A stretch of DNA of 64,000 nt from assembly GCA_029891385.1 (NCBI GenBank), contig CM057231.1, positions 19,995,300-20,059,299 on the forward strand. Reading direction: 5' to 3'. Position numbers and translations under genes: made by a program. The first letter of the stretch is position 1. Each line of letters begins with the position of its first letter. The DNA is from Erythroxylum novogranatense. Lineage: Eukaryota > Streptophyta > Magnoliopsida > Malpighiales > Erythroxylaceae. The notes beneath the pieces were generated by a model. That model did no database searches, was not told the DNA's origin, and worked only from the letters and a program-made list of their open reading frames with translations. Below, one piece after another: positions 37,411-49,421 of this stretch.

Positions 37411-37773
37411 CATCCAATCACATAACATATAACACATACTTTCATTTCCCATTAAGTCACATGTCATATTCCCTATCATACCTCACATTCACATACAGTT
37501 TCATATTTTCATTATGTCGATACAATGCCATCTTCAATATAATCAAATTGATCATTCAATCAAGTTTATCATTCCCATTCAACACACAATGTCACATTCC
37601 CATTCAATACAATGTTGCAGTCCCATTCAATACAAGTAATTCAACCAATCACATTCCGTACAATCAAATCAATCATGTTATGCATATGTGCATGAAACCC
37701 ACTTTCCATTTAATTACTTTGTTGTGACCGAGTGTCTAAACATCCCTGCACCAATAGATATCGGGCTCATTGA

Positions 37774-37877
37774 AACTGTCCCATATAGGGCTCATTGTGA
37801 ACTGTCCCATAAAGGGTTCATTGTAAACTGTCCCATAAAGGGCTCATTGTAAACTGTCCCATAAAGGGCTCATTGTC
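37774..37877 (-). repeat. 26-bp tandem array, F2 3' LTR
   Basis: Four units aactgtcccata(a/t)agggctcattgt start at 37774, 37800, 37826 and 37852. They are followed by hairpins gagcctgaggctc and gagcatgaagctc. The other LTR has the array at 45585-45688. Confidence 0.9.
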
Positions 37878-38775
37878 GTTGAGCCTGAGGCTCTGAATCA
37901 GTATCTGAGCATGAAGCTCTTTACTCATTGTTGACTACTCTGGTCACAACTCTCATTATCTTTCATAAACTCATGCAGTGGAATGTCTTATGCATATTTG
38001 CATGCACTCAGTCAATCATAGTTACTATCATCGGACCGTAGTCCGGCATTCGACATCAATTAAGAAGTCACATTTCATTTATGTGCAATTATGCATGCAA
38101 GACATTTTAACAATCTCAATATATGCACTTAGGTCATCCCATTCACATTCAAGGAGCACTTCAATAACGCAATTCCAAATACTTAATTACTCACCGGACC
38201 TCCTGTCTGGAACCCATATTTAATAACAATTAATAAAATAAATCAATACTCATTCAACATATAACAAAAGCAAATAACCAATAAATAAGACCATCTAGGT
38301 CTACTCACAGTACGCTCCAGATTTGCATTGGTTTCCAATTTCTGAGAACGCCTGATCCTGCACTACCAATTTATGTCATATGCACACATTAATCACTTTG
38401 CATAAAAATTCCCATTTATGCACAAATATAGAATAAGGACAATGCATGTTCATGATATTACTGGCCCTAATCCCATTTTGTTCCATCAGAAAAATCCGTC
38501 TAAAAATTAGAAATCTAATGGCGCTGACGGTGCGCAATTCGGACCTCTATAGGTCCCCAATTAAATAAAACAGTGACCAGAAAACAATAAACCGGACCCA
38601 CGTAAATTTTCCGTCCAAAAATTCCCAATTTCCCATGAAATGAAATTCAATGTTTCACGAATCCGATGCCTCAAGAATCAGGTCAATCGGATGTCGGACG
38701 GAAAAGTTATGAGCAAAAGAATCACCAAATACCAAATAATCAAATAATAATAAAAACAATATATACATATTGCAA

Positions 38776-38975
38776 CTGCCTCGCGGGGGCGAGACGTCGC
38801 CCTCGCGAGGCCGACTCATTTTGCCTCGTCGCGGGGGCGAGGCGTCGCCCTCGCGAGGCCGACTCATTTTGCCTCGTCATGAGGCGGCGCCGCCTCATGA
38901 GGTCGACTCATTTAGCCTCGTCATGAGGCGGGCGTCGCCCTCATGACCGAAGCGACTTACCTCGCCTCGCGAGGT
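38776..38975 (-). repeat. GC-rich palindromic island, F2 3' LTR
   Basis: About four ~50-bp units built from gcctcg(tc), gaggcg(t)cgcc and gccgactcatttt. Centres are cctcgcgagg or cctcatgagg. It is dense in CpG inside AT-rich DNA. The site is empty in the F2 solo LTR (about 14420). Confidence 0.88.
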
Positions 38976-40460
38976 TCCTCTACTTCCTTGCCCTTTTTCC
39001 TGTTTTCAATCCAAATTTCCAGCAACCATAATTCTTAGAACACAATTCAGAAAAATGCAAACCATAGCTTCTTGGAAAGATCATGAAACCCTCTACAATT
39101 CTCAAGAAGATCATAAAAATCAATTTCACCCCTAAGGGTGTCAAAAATCCAATCAAACCTACTGCCTACGTAAAACCTATTAAAACAGGGCAGTACATTG
39201 CAAATTCAATAACTCTCTGATTCTTCAGTCAACAATTACACAATAAATAAGTCAGTAAGATCACAATGTTATCTACAACTTTCATGTATAACCCAAAAGC
39301 AAATTCAATTGCTAACTAGGTCAAACAATTCCACAAAAAATCTGTCCACTGAAATCAACCAATCTAGACCGTAATTTTCCAAACAGCATATCTCTTAGCA
39401 CAAATGTCACAAAATTCACTACCTTATATCCCTGAAAAGATAAGATCTCAAACTTAAATTTTCATGAAGAACTCAAAATCCAATTCAATTTCTAACAATT
39501 TCAAAACTGTTATGCAATTTACTGCCATGATCGACAATTCATAACCTAATGCAGGTTCAATGTTTGCAAAATCATAACTCCCAAATCTAGCCTCTAAAAT
39601 TACATGCCATATATCATCTTCAAGATAATTTCTTCCTCTACAGCTTTGCAGAAGATCACTCACACCAATTCAGTTCACATAAATTGCTAAAATTGCTTCC
39701 AATCCAAGCTCACAAACTCAACACTTAGGCTAGGTTTCATCAACATGCTCAAAACCAGTCAATAGTAATCAGTTCATATCTCCCAATATACATCTCGAAA
39801 ATAGAAAAATCAGTGGTAATGGAGAGCTAACTTAAAATTCTTCAACTTTCGTGAAGACCATTTTCCCTAATTCCATATCAATTAAATTAGAAAAATCAGC
39901 AAAACACTTTGGTCATAGTTTCAGTTACTGTTCACAGACACTAAAATAAGAACTTTCCATGCAAATTTTCGCCCTTTTAGAGTTACAATTTAACAATACC
40001 TATTTCACACAAAATTGTAGCCAACAAGCTCAAGTTTAATTGGGCACAACCCTTGCCTCAATTTTATAACCACACAATTAGTTATGATCAAAACATTGCA
40101 ATAGGTTCAATATTCATTTACCAGCTTTCATCTTCAACTTAACTCCTATCACTTCTAATACCAATAACACATCACTAAGCATTCATTTACACCTCTAATT
40201 CAACCAAAAAATCATCACAACATGAACTTATATAATTGGCAGCACTTACACAATTTACTTTCCTTAATTCCATTCATCTAGCCTTGCAAAACTCAATCCA
40301 AAACTAAGCCAAAATCGATGGAAACCATATTCATTCACTCATCCATACACAAGCATACATTTAAACCCATTCAAACCTACCACTATGATGATCAAGTAAA
40401 TGCATAAATGATCTCCATGAATGCTTCTATCTATCAAAGGAAGAAATATAAACATCAATT

Positions 40461-40468
40461 CTTACCTT
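40461..40468 (-). promoter_or_regulatory. Splice-donor-like site in F2 LTR
   Basis: Minus-strand aag|gtaag, about 170 bases downstream of the TATA box at 40636-40645. Repeated at 48244-48251. Confidence 0.45.
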
Positions 40469-40635
40469 AAACAAGTTTCAAGCTTTCAAATCTCCAAGTC
40501 TATAAACCTCTCCACACTTCCTACCTTAATACCTCACCCACGGTTTCCATAAGCATAACAAAGACCATCATCAACTCAAGGTGTCAACTAGCTTTACATG
40601 AGAAGGAGGAAGAAGCAAGCAATTAACAAATGGAA

Positions 40636-40645
40636 CTTATATGGG
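40636..40645 (-). promoter_or_regulatory. LTR TATA box (F2 3' LTR)
   Basis: Minus-strand cccatataag at 660 bases from the LTR start. Also at 48419-48428 in the 5' LTR, which is the copy that would drive the element. Confidence 0.6.
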
Positions 40646-41305
40646 AGAAAAAAAAGAAATAGTCGAAGGAGAAGAAATGGCAAGTTTCGGATGAGAGGAT
40701 GAGAGGAGGAATAAACCACTTTCACTTTTGTTTTGTTTTAAAGGAAGAGCCGTAAATGACAAGATAACTCAAGCATAATTGATCTTTTAAAAGAAATTTG
40801 TTGACTTCAAACATGAAGAGTGTCGTAGGTGATGAATATAAGGAGACAAAGTTAATAAATGATAAGGGACACTTGGCTTTTTAAAATAAGATAAGACAAA
40901 AATCAAGTAATCCTAGTTAATTAAGTATTAATCCCAATTAATCTCTAATCATGGCTTTAGAATAATTCCCTAACATCATTTATCCACTAATCTCATGCCA
41001 TTTGGCAGTCCTTTTCAGTATAGAAAAAAAATCCACTCCGTCAACCCGTTGGAAATTTTCCGGTCCGGGCAACTAACCCGAAAAATTCCAGAAAAATTCC
41101 CATAAATCCTTAAAAATAGAAAACAATTTATGGCGCATTCAGAATACTTTTTCAAACCCATTAACCACGTTAATCCTAATAAAATTATCTTAGGCACGCA
41201 AACCGGAAATGTCATGTATGCATGTACAATACGAATAAATCCCTACCAATCTCTTCCTATGCCAATTTACTATTTTACCCTTCCTGTCGGGGGTGGGATG
41301 TTACA

Positions 41306-41345
41306 ACTCCTCCCTTCTTATAAAAATTTCGTCCTCGAAATTCTC
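41306..41345 (-). other. F2 polypurine tract region
   Basis: Plus-strand actcctcccttctt then aaatttcgtcctcgaaatt. The minus strand gives gaggacgaaattt..aagggaggagt before the TGTAACATCCC start of the LTR. Confidence 0.9.
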
Positions 41346-44300
41346 AGTCAACTGTTCCAGATGACAGTGATCATATATCCCTACAGTTCCTATACACTAC
41401 GTCACTCAATACTTCTGTTACCAAAAGATCGCAGTAAGACAGTCCGTTTCCTCTGTGGTTTTCTCGCTATCTATCTACAGACTAATCCGGGTCTATTAAT
41501 ACCCTCTTTGCCACTTCTATTCTGAGTACACCTGTTCAAGGGGATACGTATAATAAAATAATTTATCTCGTCTGCGACACTTCACTTTCCTTTGGTACCG
41601 ACACCGTGGCACTTATCTCTATTTCACTATAACCGGTGGTAATCCACCTAATGATTTATCCTTCATATTTCATTGACTCTTAGTCCAGATTCAGTTTTCT
41701 TTTGACATTCACTATTCTTTATACATTTCTATTTCATTTGTCCGATTCTGATTCACGTTAGTTAACCCATGCTATTTTCCTATGTCACTTTCCTTTGTTT
41801 CACTCATCACAACAGAAATTCTTTGTGGTCTTTGACTTCGTTAGGCAATCGTCTGATATAACAGTGTATCTTTACAGTAAATCAGAACTCTATAACACGA
41901 TCACAATCCTGAGAAACCCAAACCACTTAAGCGTTTTTCCTGTTGAACATTCAAACCTCTAAGCACTTGAATCACTCATCACTTCATTCTATACTAATAG
42001 TCATCAATTTTACTTTTTGCATATACTTACCAGAATGTCTAGCTTCGACTATTCACTTTCTTGTTCTATCACTTTCTATCGGGTACACAACTTATTCTTT
42101 GAAGCATTCAATAATATTGTTTTTTTTTTTTCCCCGATTTCACTGTGTATCCATCTTATGACTCATAAGACTAGACTTACCACTTTAACTCCTTCACTTT
42201 TAACCTTTCTTATCACTAGATCTACAACTTCAATTTTCCAGAAACACTTCACAATAACCCATAATCTACTTGACATTCTTTGAAAATCCCAATATCTGTA
42301 ATTGATCTGTTCATTGCAGCATTATCTGTTCACTAGTTGAGTTTAGTAGGCAGAATTGTCCGTTCATTTTAGCATTGTCGGTATTTATGCCTATCTCTTT
42401 CCTCGAATTAACACTATGTATCCCTATAGGAATCTAAAGTCTCCAAGACTTTCAACAATTGCGATGATAACACCAATCCCATTTATCAACGTCAATTCAA
42501 TTTATATTTCAATTCAACACACATTGTCCACTCTCCAAAGGTATGCTTATCAGCAGTATCAAATTCTTCACTTATTCATATAGTTTTTTTTTACTTTTCA
42601 CTGTTCAACACTTTCAATCACATTCCGGCTATAAACATAGTCACTACCATTTGCTTACCTCACATAATTCCCTATTAGGGTCTCATTGACTTTACCATAC
42701 ATCTTTTAACCTTTTCATTGAGTCCACAATTAGGGTATTTGCAATCCCTTTATGAAGGTATCACTACATCACGTCATTGTCAGCTTTCCTTTAGGACTTC
42801 TTGTCTCTACTCATTTCTCTTTTCAATTGATTTCTGTCATTCACATCAACATATGCCAATACCTAGTCATCCGTACTTGGACTTCCATAAATTTCACTTC
42901 ATTTAAGTATTTCACTTCACATTCAAGAAGATCTATTCACTTTTCATTGCAATAGGATCACCTCAAATAAACATTCCATTTATGTCGTTGGATACTTTAC
43001 ATTCCCGTACACACACAATACATATAACCTCAATCGTATATTTCACTTGTTATGTCTAAATCTCCTCTTGAGATATGACTCAATTTCACTTTTGATTTCG
43101 TCTGTACTTCTTTTCTTGCTACCGTCATTATACTGTTCACGAAAGTCTCATCAGCCAATTAGTGTCCCTAATTGCTTTTCAATCATTCACAACTATACGT
43201 ACTATCTTAATCAGAATAATATGCGATACACTTTCTTTAACCCTTATACTTTACTATACACATTACCCGAAATCACTTCATCTTATCCGGAAACCAATTA
43301 TTATCCTATACGATTCGAATTCCATAAACTCATTTCGTTTTATGTCAATCCTCAAATAGAGGACTTATGCCATAATCATTTTTCATTTTCCATTTCTCCT
43401 CATAAAGGTACATTCAGTCATCTTATGTCTTACTTTAACCCATTTATGAACTTTACACTTATAACCACTCTAATCATTCACTGATCATCTCTTCCATGAT
43501 TTCCATGTATCTTTCACATACGTTTCATTAATCATGATCAACTTTATTGTCCAATAGATACTCCCAACGGTAAATCGATTTAAATGCGACAACTTTTTCA
43601 TATATCACTATCATTGTTTCATTTTTTTTCATTTCCCTAGTTTCATTCCCATATCATTCATGTATCAGCTTGACCACTCTGCTTACACAATGTCATCGCA
43701 TTATTGCTACGTCTCTCTTTATTTTCCTCAAACAATCCACGATAGGGTATTCACATTGATAGTACCTTCGGGGATATGTCCCCAACCACAACAAGATCAT
43801 AGATACTCCACTGTATCTCTATCTATTTACCTATCCATTTACCATTCCTGTGTCCATATACATCTTTTCAACCGAATCCAGAATTTCCCGATACACAATT
43901 AGTAGAATTCTTCAGTCTGTCTTTTTCCCTTACGATTTTATCATACTGATTTCCAAACTCTTAACACAATAGTCACATAACCATTTCAGTCTCAAGCTTA
44001 TGCGGTCCAGATCATAACCATTTCACGAATTCATTTCAGTTTATCTGTACACTTTTATCACACCATTTCTACTTTTTCTTACCCTACTAGGCACTTTGCT
44101 CTTTCAGTTCTTTCAGTTCTAGGTAGATCGTTACGGTACAATATTGACCTTATTACAATCTCGCTATCTTCATCTACCTATGATATCTACTGATATCAAA
44201 CACAAATGCAGGCACTCAATATCTGCCTGATCGGATCATCTACGTTTTACTCAGTTCCAATGTTTCCCATTTCATCGCATATACAGTCAGAGCTCTAATT

Positions 44301-44734
44301 ACTTCGTCATCCCGGACTTTTAATCACACTTAGGCCTACTATAACTATTATGCTTCTCCTATCTCCAGTCGACCTTTCCAAATTCTAGACATATTCATTT
44401 TTCTGTCACCATAATATTGCCATTTTAATCAGGAATTCATTAATATCACTTCTTTCCTTAATCAGTCTAGGCCAACACAGCCATTCTAACCACAGTACAA
44501 TATCAATCTCCTTATCCAATTTTCCTTTTTCCTTTCCTAATTTCTTATACACTTCCAGGGGTTCATCCTTTAACATAGTCTCATTTTTTCTCACTTAATC
44601 ACTTGACACGTACGCACACGTAGGATTTCTACCCGTGCGACTCAAACTAGGGATCAGTTACCACGGTCTGCAATAACACGACTCAAATGCATGCACCCTA
44701 TGTTTGATCGTGCCAGATACATTACGTATCTCTC
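41346..44734 (-). other. F2 internal region without recognisable genes
   Basis: 3.4 kb, pyrimidine-rich on the plus strand. I looked for the RT (IDDIL), integrase (TDG) and zinc-knuckle motifs on the minus strand and found none I would defend. It is either strongly decayed or derived from a non-autonomous LARD-like element, which would fit the near-identical LTRs better than decay in place. Confidence 0.6.
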
Positions 44735-44747
44735 GGGCTCGATACCA
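44735..44747 (-). other. F2 primer-binding site, degenerate
   Basis: gggctcgatacca differs from the complement of the Met PBS (ggctctgatacca) by loss of one T. It lies six bases before the LTR start at 44754. Confidence 0.75.
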
Positions 44748-46584
44748 CCTAAATGTAACACCCACTCCCGAAAGACCCGAACCCGATATCGTTGGTGATA
44801 TCCGAGTCCGTGCCCATGAGAGGGTGGCGTACTACATCGATCGATTAAAACTCATATACTTTTTTTTTTTGAAAGCCATTGATTCCACGTTAGCGCGACA
44901 AAAAAATAAGTAACTAACACCCATGTTCATAATAAACCGGTTTGATTATTACAATCATCCGAGAATAATTTACAATCATCAATGAGTAAAACATTAAAAC
45001 CAATATGGGCTCAAGAGAAATATAAAGCATTGTTATACGGTGATTGCGGAACACAATTTGATAAGACACTAATGCGCATACGGATGATCCCGACCTCTAT
45101 CCTTTATCGCCTACATGAGACATACTCCCGTGTCAAACGGGGTATTCTTCAAGACCTGAAAAATAGATGCAAATTTTGGGTGAGTTTTGCGAACTCAGTG
45201 AGTGACCATCATCGATGGTCCATCCAATCACATAACATATAACACATACTTTCATTTTCCATTAAGTCACATGTCATATTCCCTATCATACCTCACATTC
45301 ACATACAGTTTCATATTTTCATTATGTCGATACAATGTCATCTTCAATATAATCAAATTGATCATTCAATCAAGTTTATCATTCCCATTCAACACACAAT
45401 GTCACATTCCCATTCAATACAGTGTTGCAGTCCCATTCAATACAAGTAATTCAACCAATCACATTCCGTACAATCAAATCAATCATGTTATGCATATGTG
45501 CATGAAACCCACTTTCCATTTAATTACTTTGTTGTGACCGAGTGTCTAAACTGTCCCGTACCCAATAGATATCGGGCTCATTGAAACTGTCCCATATAGG
45601 GCTCATTGTGAACTGTCCCATAAAGGGCTCATTGTAAACTGTCCCATAAAGGGCTCATTGTAAACTGTCCCATAAAGGGCTCATTGTCGTTGAGCCTGAG
45701 GCTCTGAATCAGTATCTGAGCATGAAGCTCTTTACTCATTGTTGACTACTCTGGTCACAACTCTCATTATCTTTCATAAACTCATGCAGTGGAATGTCTT
45801 ATGCATATTTGCATGCACTCAATCAATCATAGTTACTATCATCGGACCGTAGTCCGGCATTCGACATCAATTAAGAAGTCACATTTCATTTATGTGCAAT
45901 TATGCATGCAAGACATTTTAACAATCTCAATATATACACTTAGGTCATCCCATTCACATTCAAGGAGCACTTCAATAATGCAATTCCAAATACTTAATTA
46001 CTCACCGGACCTCCTGTCTGGAACCCATATTTAATCACAATTAATAAAATAAATCAATACTCATTCAACATATAACAAAAGCAAATAACCAATAAATAAG
46101 ACCATCTAGGTCTACTCACAGTACGCTCCAGATTTGCATTGGTTTCCAATTTCTGAGAACGCCTGATCCTGCACTACCAATTTATGTCATATGCACACAT
46201 TAATCACTTTGCATAAAAATTCCCATTTATGCACAAATATAGAATAAGGACAATGCATGTTCATGATATTACTGGCCCTAATCCCATTTTGTTCCATCAG
46301 AAAAATCCGTCTAAAAATTAGAAATCTAATGGCGCTGACGGTGTGCAATTCGGACCTCTATAGGTCCCCAATTAAATAAAATAGTGACCAGAAAACAATA
46401 AACCGGACCCACGTAAATTTTCCGTCCAAAAATTCCCAATTTCCCATGAAATGAAATTCAATGTTTCACGAATCCGATGCCTCAAGAATCAGGTCAATCG
46501 GATGTCGGACGGAAAAGTTATGAGCAAAAGAATCACCAAATACCAAATAATCAAATAATAATAAAAACAATATATACATATTGC

Positions 46585-46755
46585 AAGCGCCTCATGAGGC
46601 CGACTCATTTTGCCTCGTCATGGGCGAGGCGTCGCCCTCGAGGTCGACTCATTTTGCCTCGTCATGCGAGGCGGCGTCGCCTCGAGGCCGACTCATTTAG
46701 CCTCGTCGCGAGGCGGCGTCGCCTCATGATCGAGGCGACTTACCTCGCCTCGAGG
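46585..46755 (-). repeat. GC-rich palindromic island, F2 5' LTR
   Basis: Same place as 38776-38975 but shorter and with different centres: units where one LTR has cgcg often have catg or a deletion in the other. This contrasts with near identity on both sides. Confidence 0.85.
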
Positions 46756-49088
46756 TTCCTCTACTTCCTTGCCCTTTTCCTGTTTTCAATCCAAATTTCC
46801 AGCAACCATAATTCTTAGAACACAATTCAGAAAATGCAAACCATAGCTTCTTGGAAAGATCATGAAACCCTCTACAATTCTCAAGAAGATCATAAAAATC
46901 AATTTCACCCCTAAGGGTGTCAAAAATCCAATCAAACCTACTGCCTACGTAAAACCTATTAAAACAGGGCAGTACATTGCAAATTCAATAACTCTCTGAT
47001 TCTTCAGTCAACAATTACACAATAAATAAGTCAGTAAGATCACAATGTTATCTACAACTTTCATGTATAACCCAAAAGCAAATTCAATTGCTAACTAGGT
47101 CAAACAATTCCACAAAAAATCTGTCCACTGAAATCAACCAATCTAGACCGTAATTTTCCAAACAGCATATCTCTTAGCACAAATGTCACAAAATTCACTA
47201 CCTTATATCCCTGAAAAGATAAGATCTCAAACTTAAATTTTCATGAAGAACTCAAAATCCAATTCAATTTCTAACAATTTCAAAACTGTTATGCAATTTA
47301 CTGCCATGATCGACAATTCATAACCTAATGCAGGTTCAATGTTTGCAAAATCATAACTCCCAAATCTAGCCTCTAAAAATTACATGCCATATATCATCTT
47401 CAAGATAATTTCTTCCTCTACAGCTTTGCAGAAGATCACTCACACCAATTCAGTTCACATAAATTGCTAAAATTGCTTCCAATCCGCAAGCTCACAAACT
47501 CAACACTTAGGCTAGGTTTCATCAACATGCTCAAAACCAGTCAATAGTAATCAGTTCATATCTCCCAATATACATCTCGAAAAATAGAAAAATCAGTGGT
47601 AATGGAGAGCTAACTTAAAATTCTTCAACTTTCGTGAAGACCATTTTCCCTAATTCCATATCAATTAAATTAGAAAAATCAGCAAAACACTTTGGTCATA
47701 GTTTCAGTTACTGTTCACAGACACTAAAATAAGAACTTTCCATGCAAATTTTCGCCCTTTTAGAGTTACAATTTAACAATACCTATTTCACACAAAATTG
47801 TAGCCAACAAGCTCAAGTTTAATTGGGCACAACCCTTGCCTCAATTTTATAACCACACAATTAGTTATGATCAAAACATTGCAATAGGTTCAGTATTCAT
47901 TTACCAGCTTTCATCTTCAACTTAACTCCTATCACTTCTAATACCAATAACACATCACTAAGCATTCATTTACACCTCTAATTCAACCAAAAAATCATCA
48001 CAACATGAACTTATATAATTGGCAGCACTTAAACAATTTACTTTCCTTAATTCCATTCATCTAGCCTTGCAAAACTCAATCCAAAACTAAGCCAAAATCG
48101 ATGGAAACCATATTCATTCACTCATCCATACACAAGCATACATTTAAACCCATTCAAACCTACCACTATGATGATCAAGTAAATGCATAAATGATCTCCA
48201 TGAATGCTTCTATCTATCAAAGGAAGAAATATAAACATCAATTCTTACCTTAAACAAGTTTCAAGCTTTCAAATCTCCAAGTCTATAAACCTCTCCACAC
48301 TTCCTACCTTAATACCTCACCCACGGTTTCCATAAGCATAACAAAGACCATCATCAACTCAAGGTGTCAACTAGCTTTACATGAGAAGGAGGAAGAAGCA
48401 AGCAATTAACAACTGGAACTTATATGGGAGAAAAAAAAAGAAATAGTCGAAGGAGAAGAAATGGCAAGTTTCGGATGAGAGGATGAGAGGAGGAATAAAC
48501 CACTTTCACTTTTGTTTTGTTTTAAAGGAAGAGCCGTAAATGACAAGATAACTCAAGCATAATTGATCTTTTAAAAGAAATTTGTTGACTTCAAACATGA
48601 AGAGTGTCGTAGGTGATGAATATAAGGAGACAAAGTTAATAAATGATAAGGACACTTGGCTTTTTAAAATAAGATAAGACAAAATCAAGTAATCCTAGTT
48701 AATTAAGTATTAATCCCAATTAATCTCTAATCATGGCTTTAGAATAATTCCCTAACATCATTTATCCACTAATCTCATGCCATTTGGCAGTCCTTTTCAG
48801 TATAGAAAAAAATCCACTCCGTCAGCCCGTTGGAAATTTTCCGGTCCGCAACTAACCCAAAAATTCCAGAAAAATTCCCATAAATCCTTAAAAATAGAAA
48901 ACAATTTATGGCGCATTCAGAATACTTTTTCAAACCCATTAACCACGTTAATCCTAATAAAATTATCTTAGGCACGCAAACCGGAAATGTCATGTATGCA
49001 TGTACAATACGAATAAATCCCTACCAATCTCTTCCTATGCCAATTTACTATTTTACCCTTCCTGTCGGGGGTGGGATGTTACATAATA

Positions 49089-49421
49089 TGCAAAATTAGA
49101 TTCTTAACTTACAGAATTAGCTTAGAAAAATTTCTAGTTAATAACTATATTTTTAGCTTGGTTTGTCCTCATATACTTACGATTTTGTTTGATGTCTTCG
49201 TTACTCTTTCCCTCTATTTTTTATAATGAAAAAGGGGGAGAATTAAAATAATATACTTTGCCTTGATGATATATTTTCATTTGCATTGATAATATATTTG
49301 TTATTGATGACATAATTTGTTGAAATGTTGCTAAAATTATGGAGTTTAAATTTGTGATAAACAAATTACATACTCTTTCATTTAGATATCAGGCTCCTTT
49401 TAATTATAACTACAAGTAAAG
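49089..49421 (+). mobile_element. Sirevirus 3' non-coding region, first part
   Basis: Contains ttataatgaaaaagggggagaatt (about 49222-49245), a secondary PPT-like tract common after the env-like ORF in Sireviruses, and aggctccttttaatt near its end. No coding. It is interrupted at 49422 by F4 LTR sequence and continues at 53004. Confidence 0.6.

Larger units (their letters stand above)
36938..49083 (-). mobile_element. Complete F2 Gypsy element, 12.1 kb, TSD TAATA
   Basis: LTR 36938-41305 (4368 bp), internal region 41306-44753 (3448 bp), LTR 44754-49083 (4330 bp), flanked by perfect TSDs taata at 36933-36937 and 49084-49088. PPT and PBS place it on the minus strand. The two LTRs are nearly identical apart from small indels and a few clusters of change, so this looks like the youngest insertion here. 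The internal region shows no readable gag or pol on the minus strand, and the element may be non-autonomous. Plus-strand frames such as 41130-41525 and 43047-43484 lie antisense and are chance ORFs. Confidence 0.95.

Noticed and set aside
37392..37727. 111-residue ORF repeated almost exactly at 45202-45537
   Set aside because: Repetition reflects the two LTRs, not selection on a protein. The ORF covers the hairpin module and has low-complexity composition.
38666..38926. ORF with Arg-rich repeats (RRRPREAD) over the GC-rich island
   Set aside because: It is a translation of the palindromic tandem units; the other LTR has indels that change frame.
41130..41525. 131-residue plus-strand ORF across the F2 LTR/PPT junction
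   Set aside because: It runs antisense over the LTR end and PPT; the first part recurs at 48908 only because the LTRs are copies.
43047..43484. 145-residue plus-strand ORF inside the F2 internal region
   Set aside because: It is antisense to the element, has no recognisable motif, and its composition (Ser, Ile, Leu, His, Tyr, Phe) follows from pyrimidine-rich DNA.
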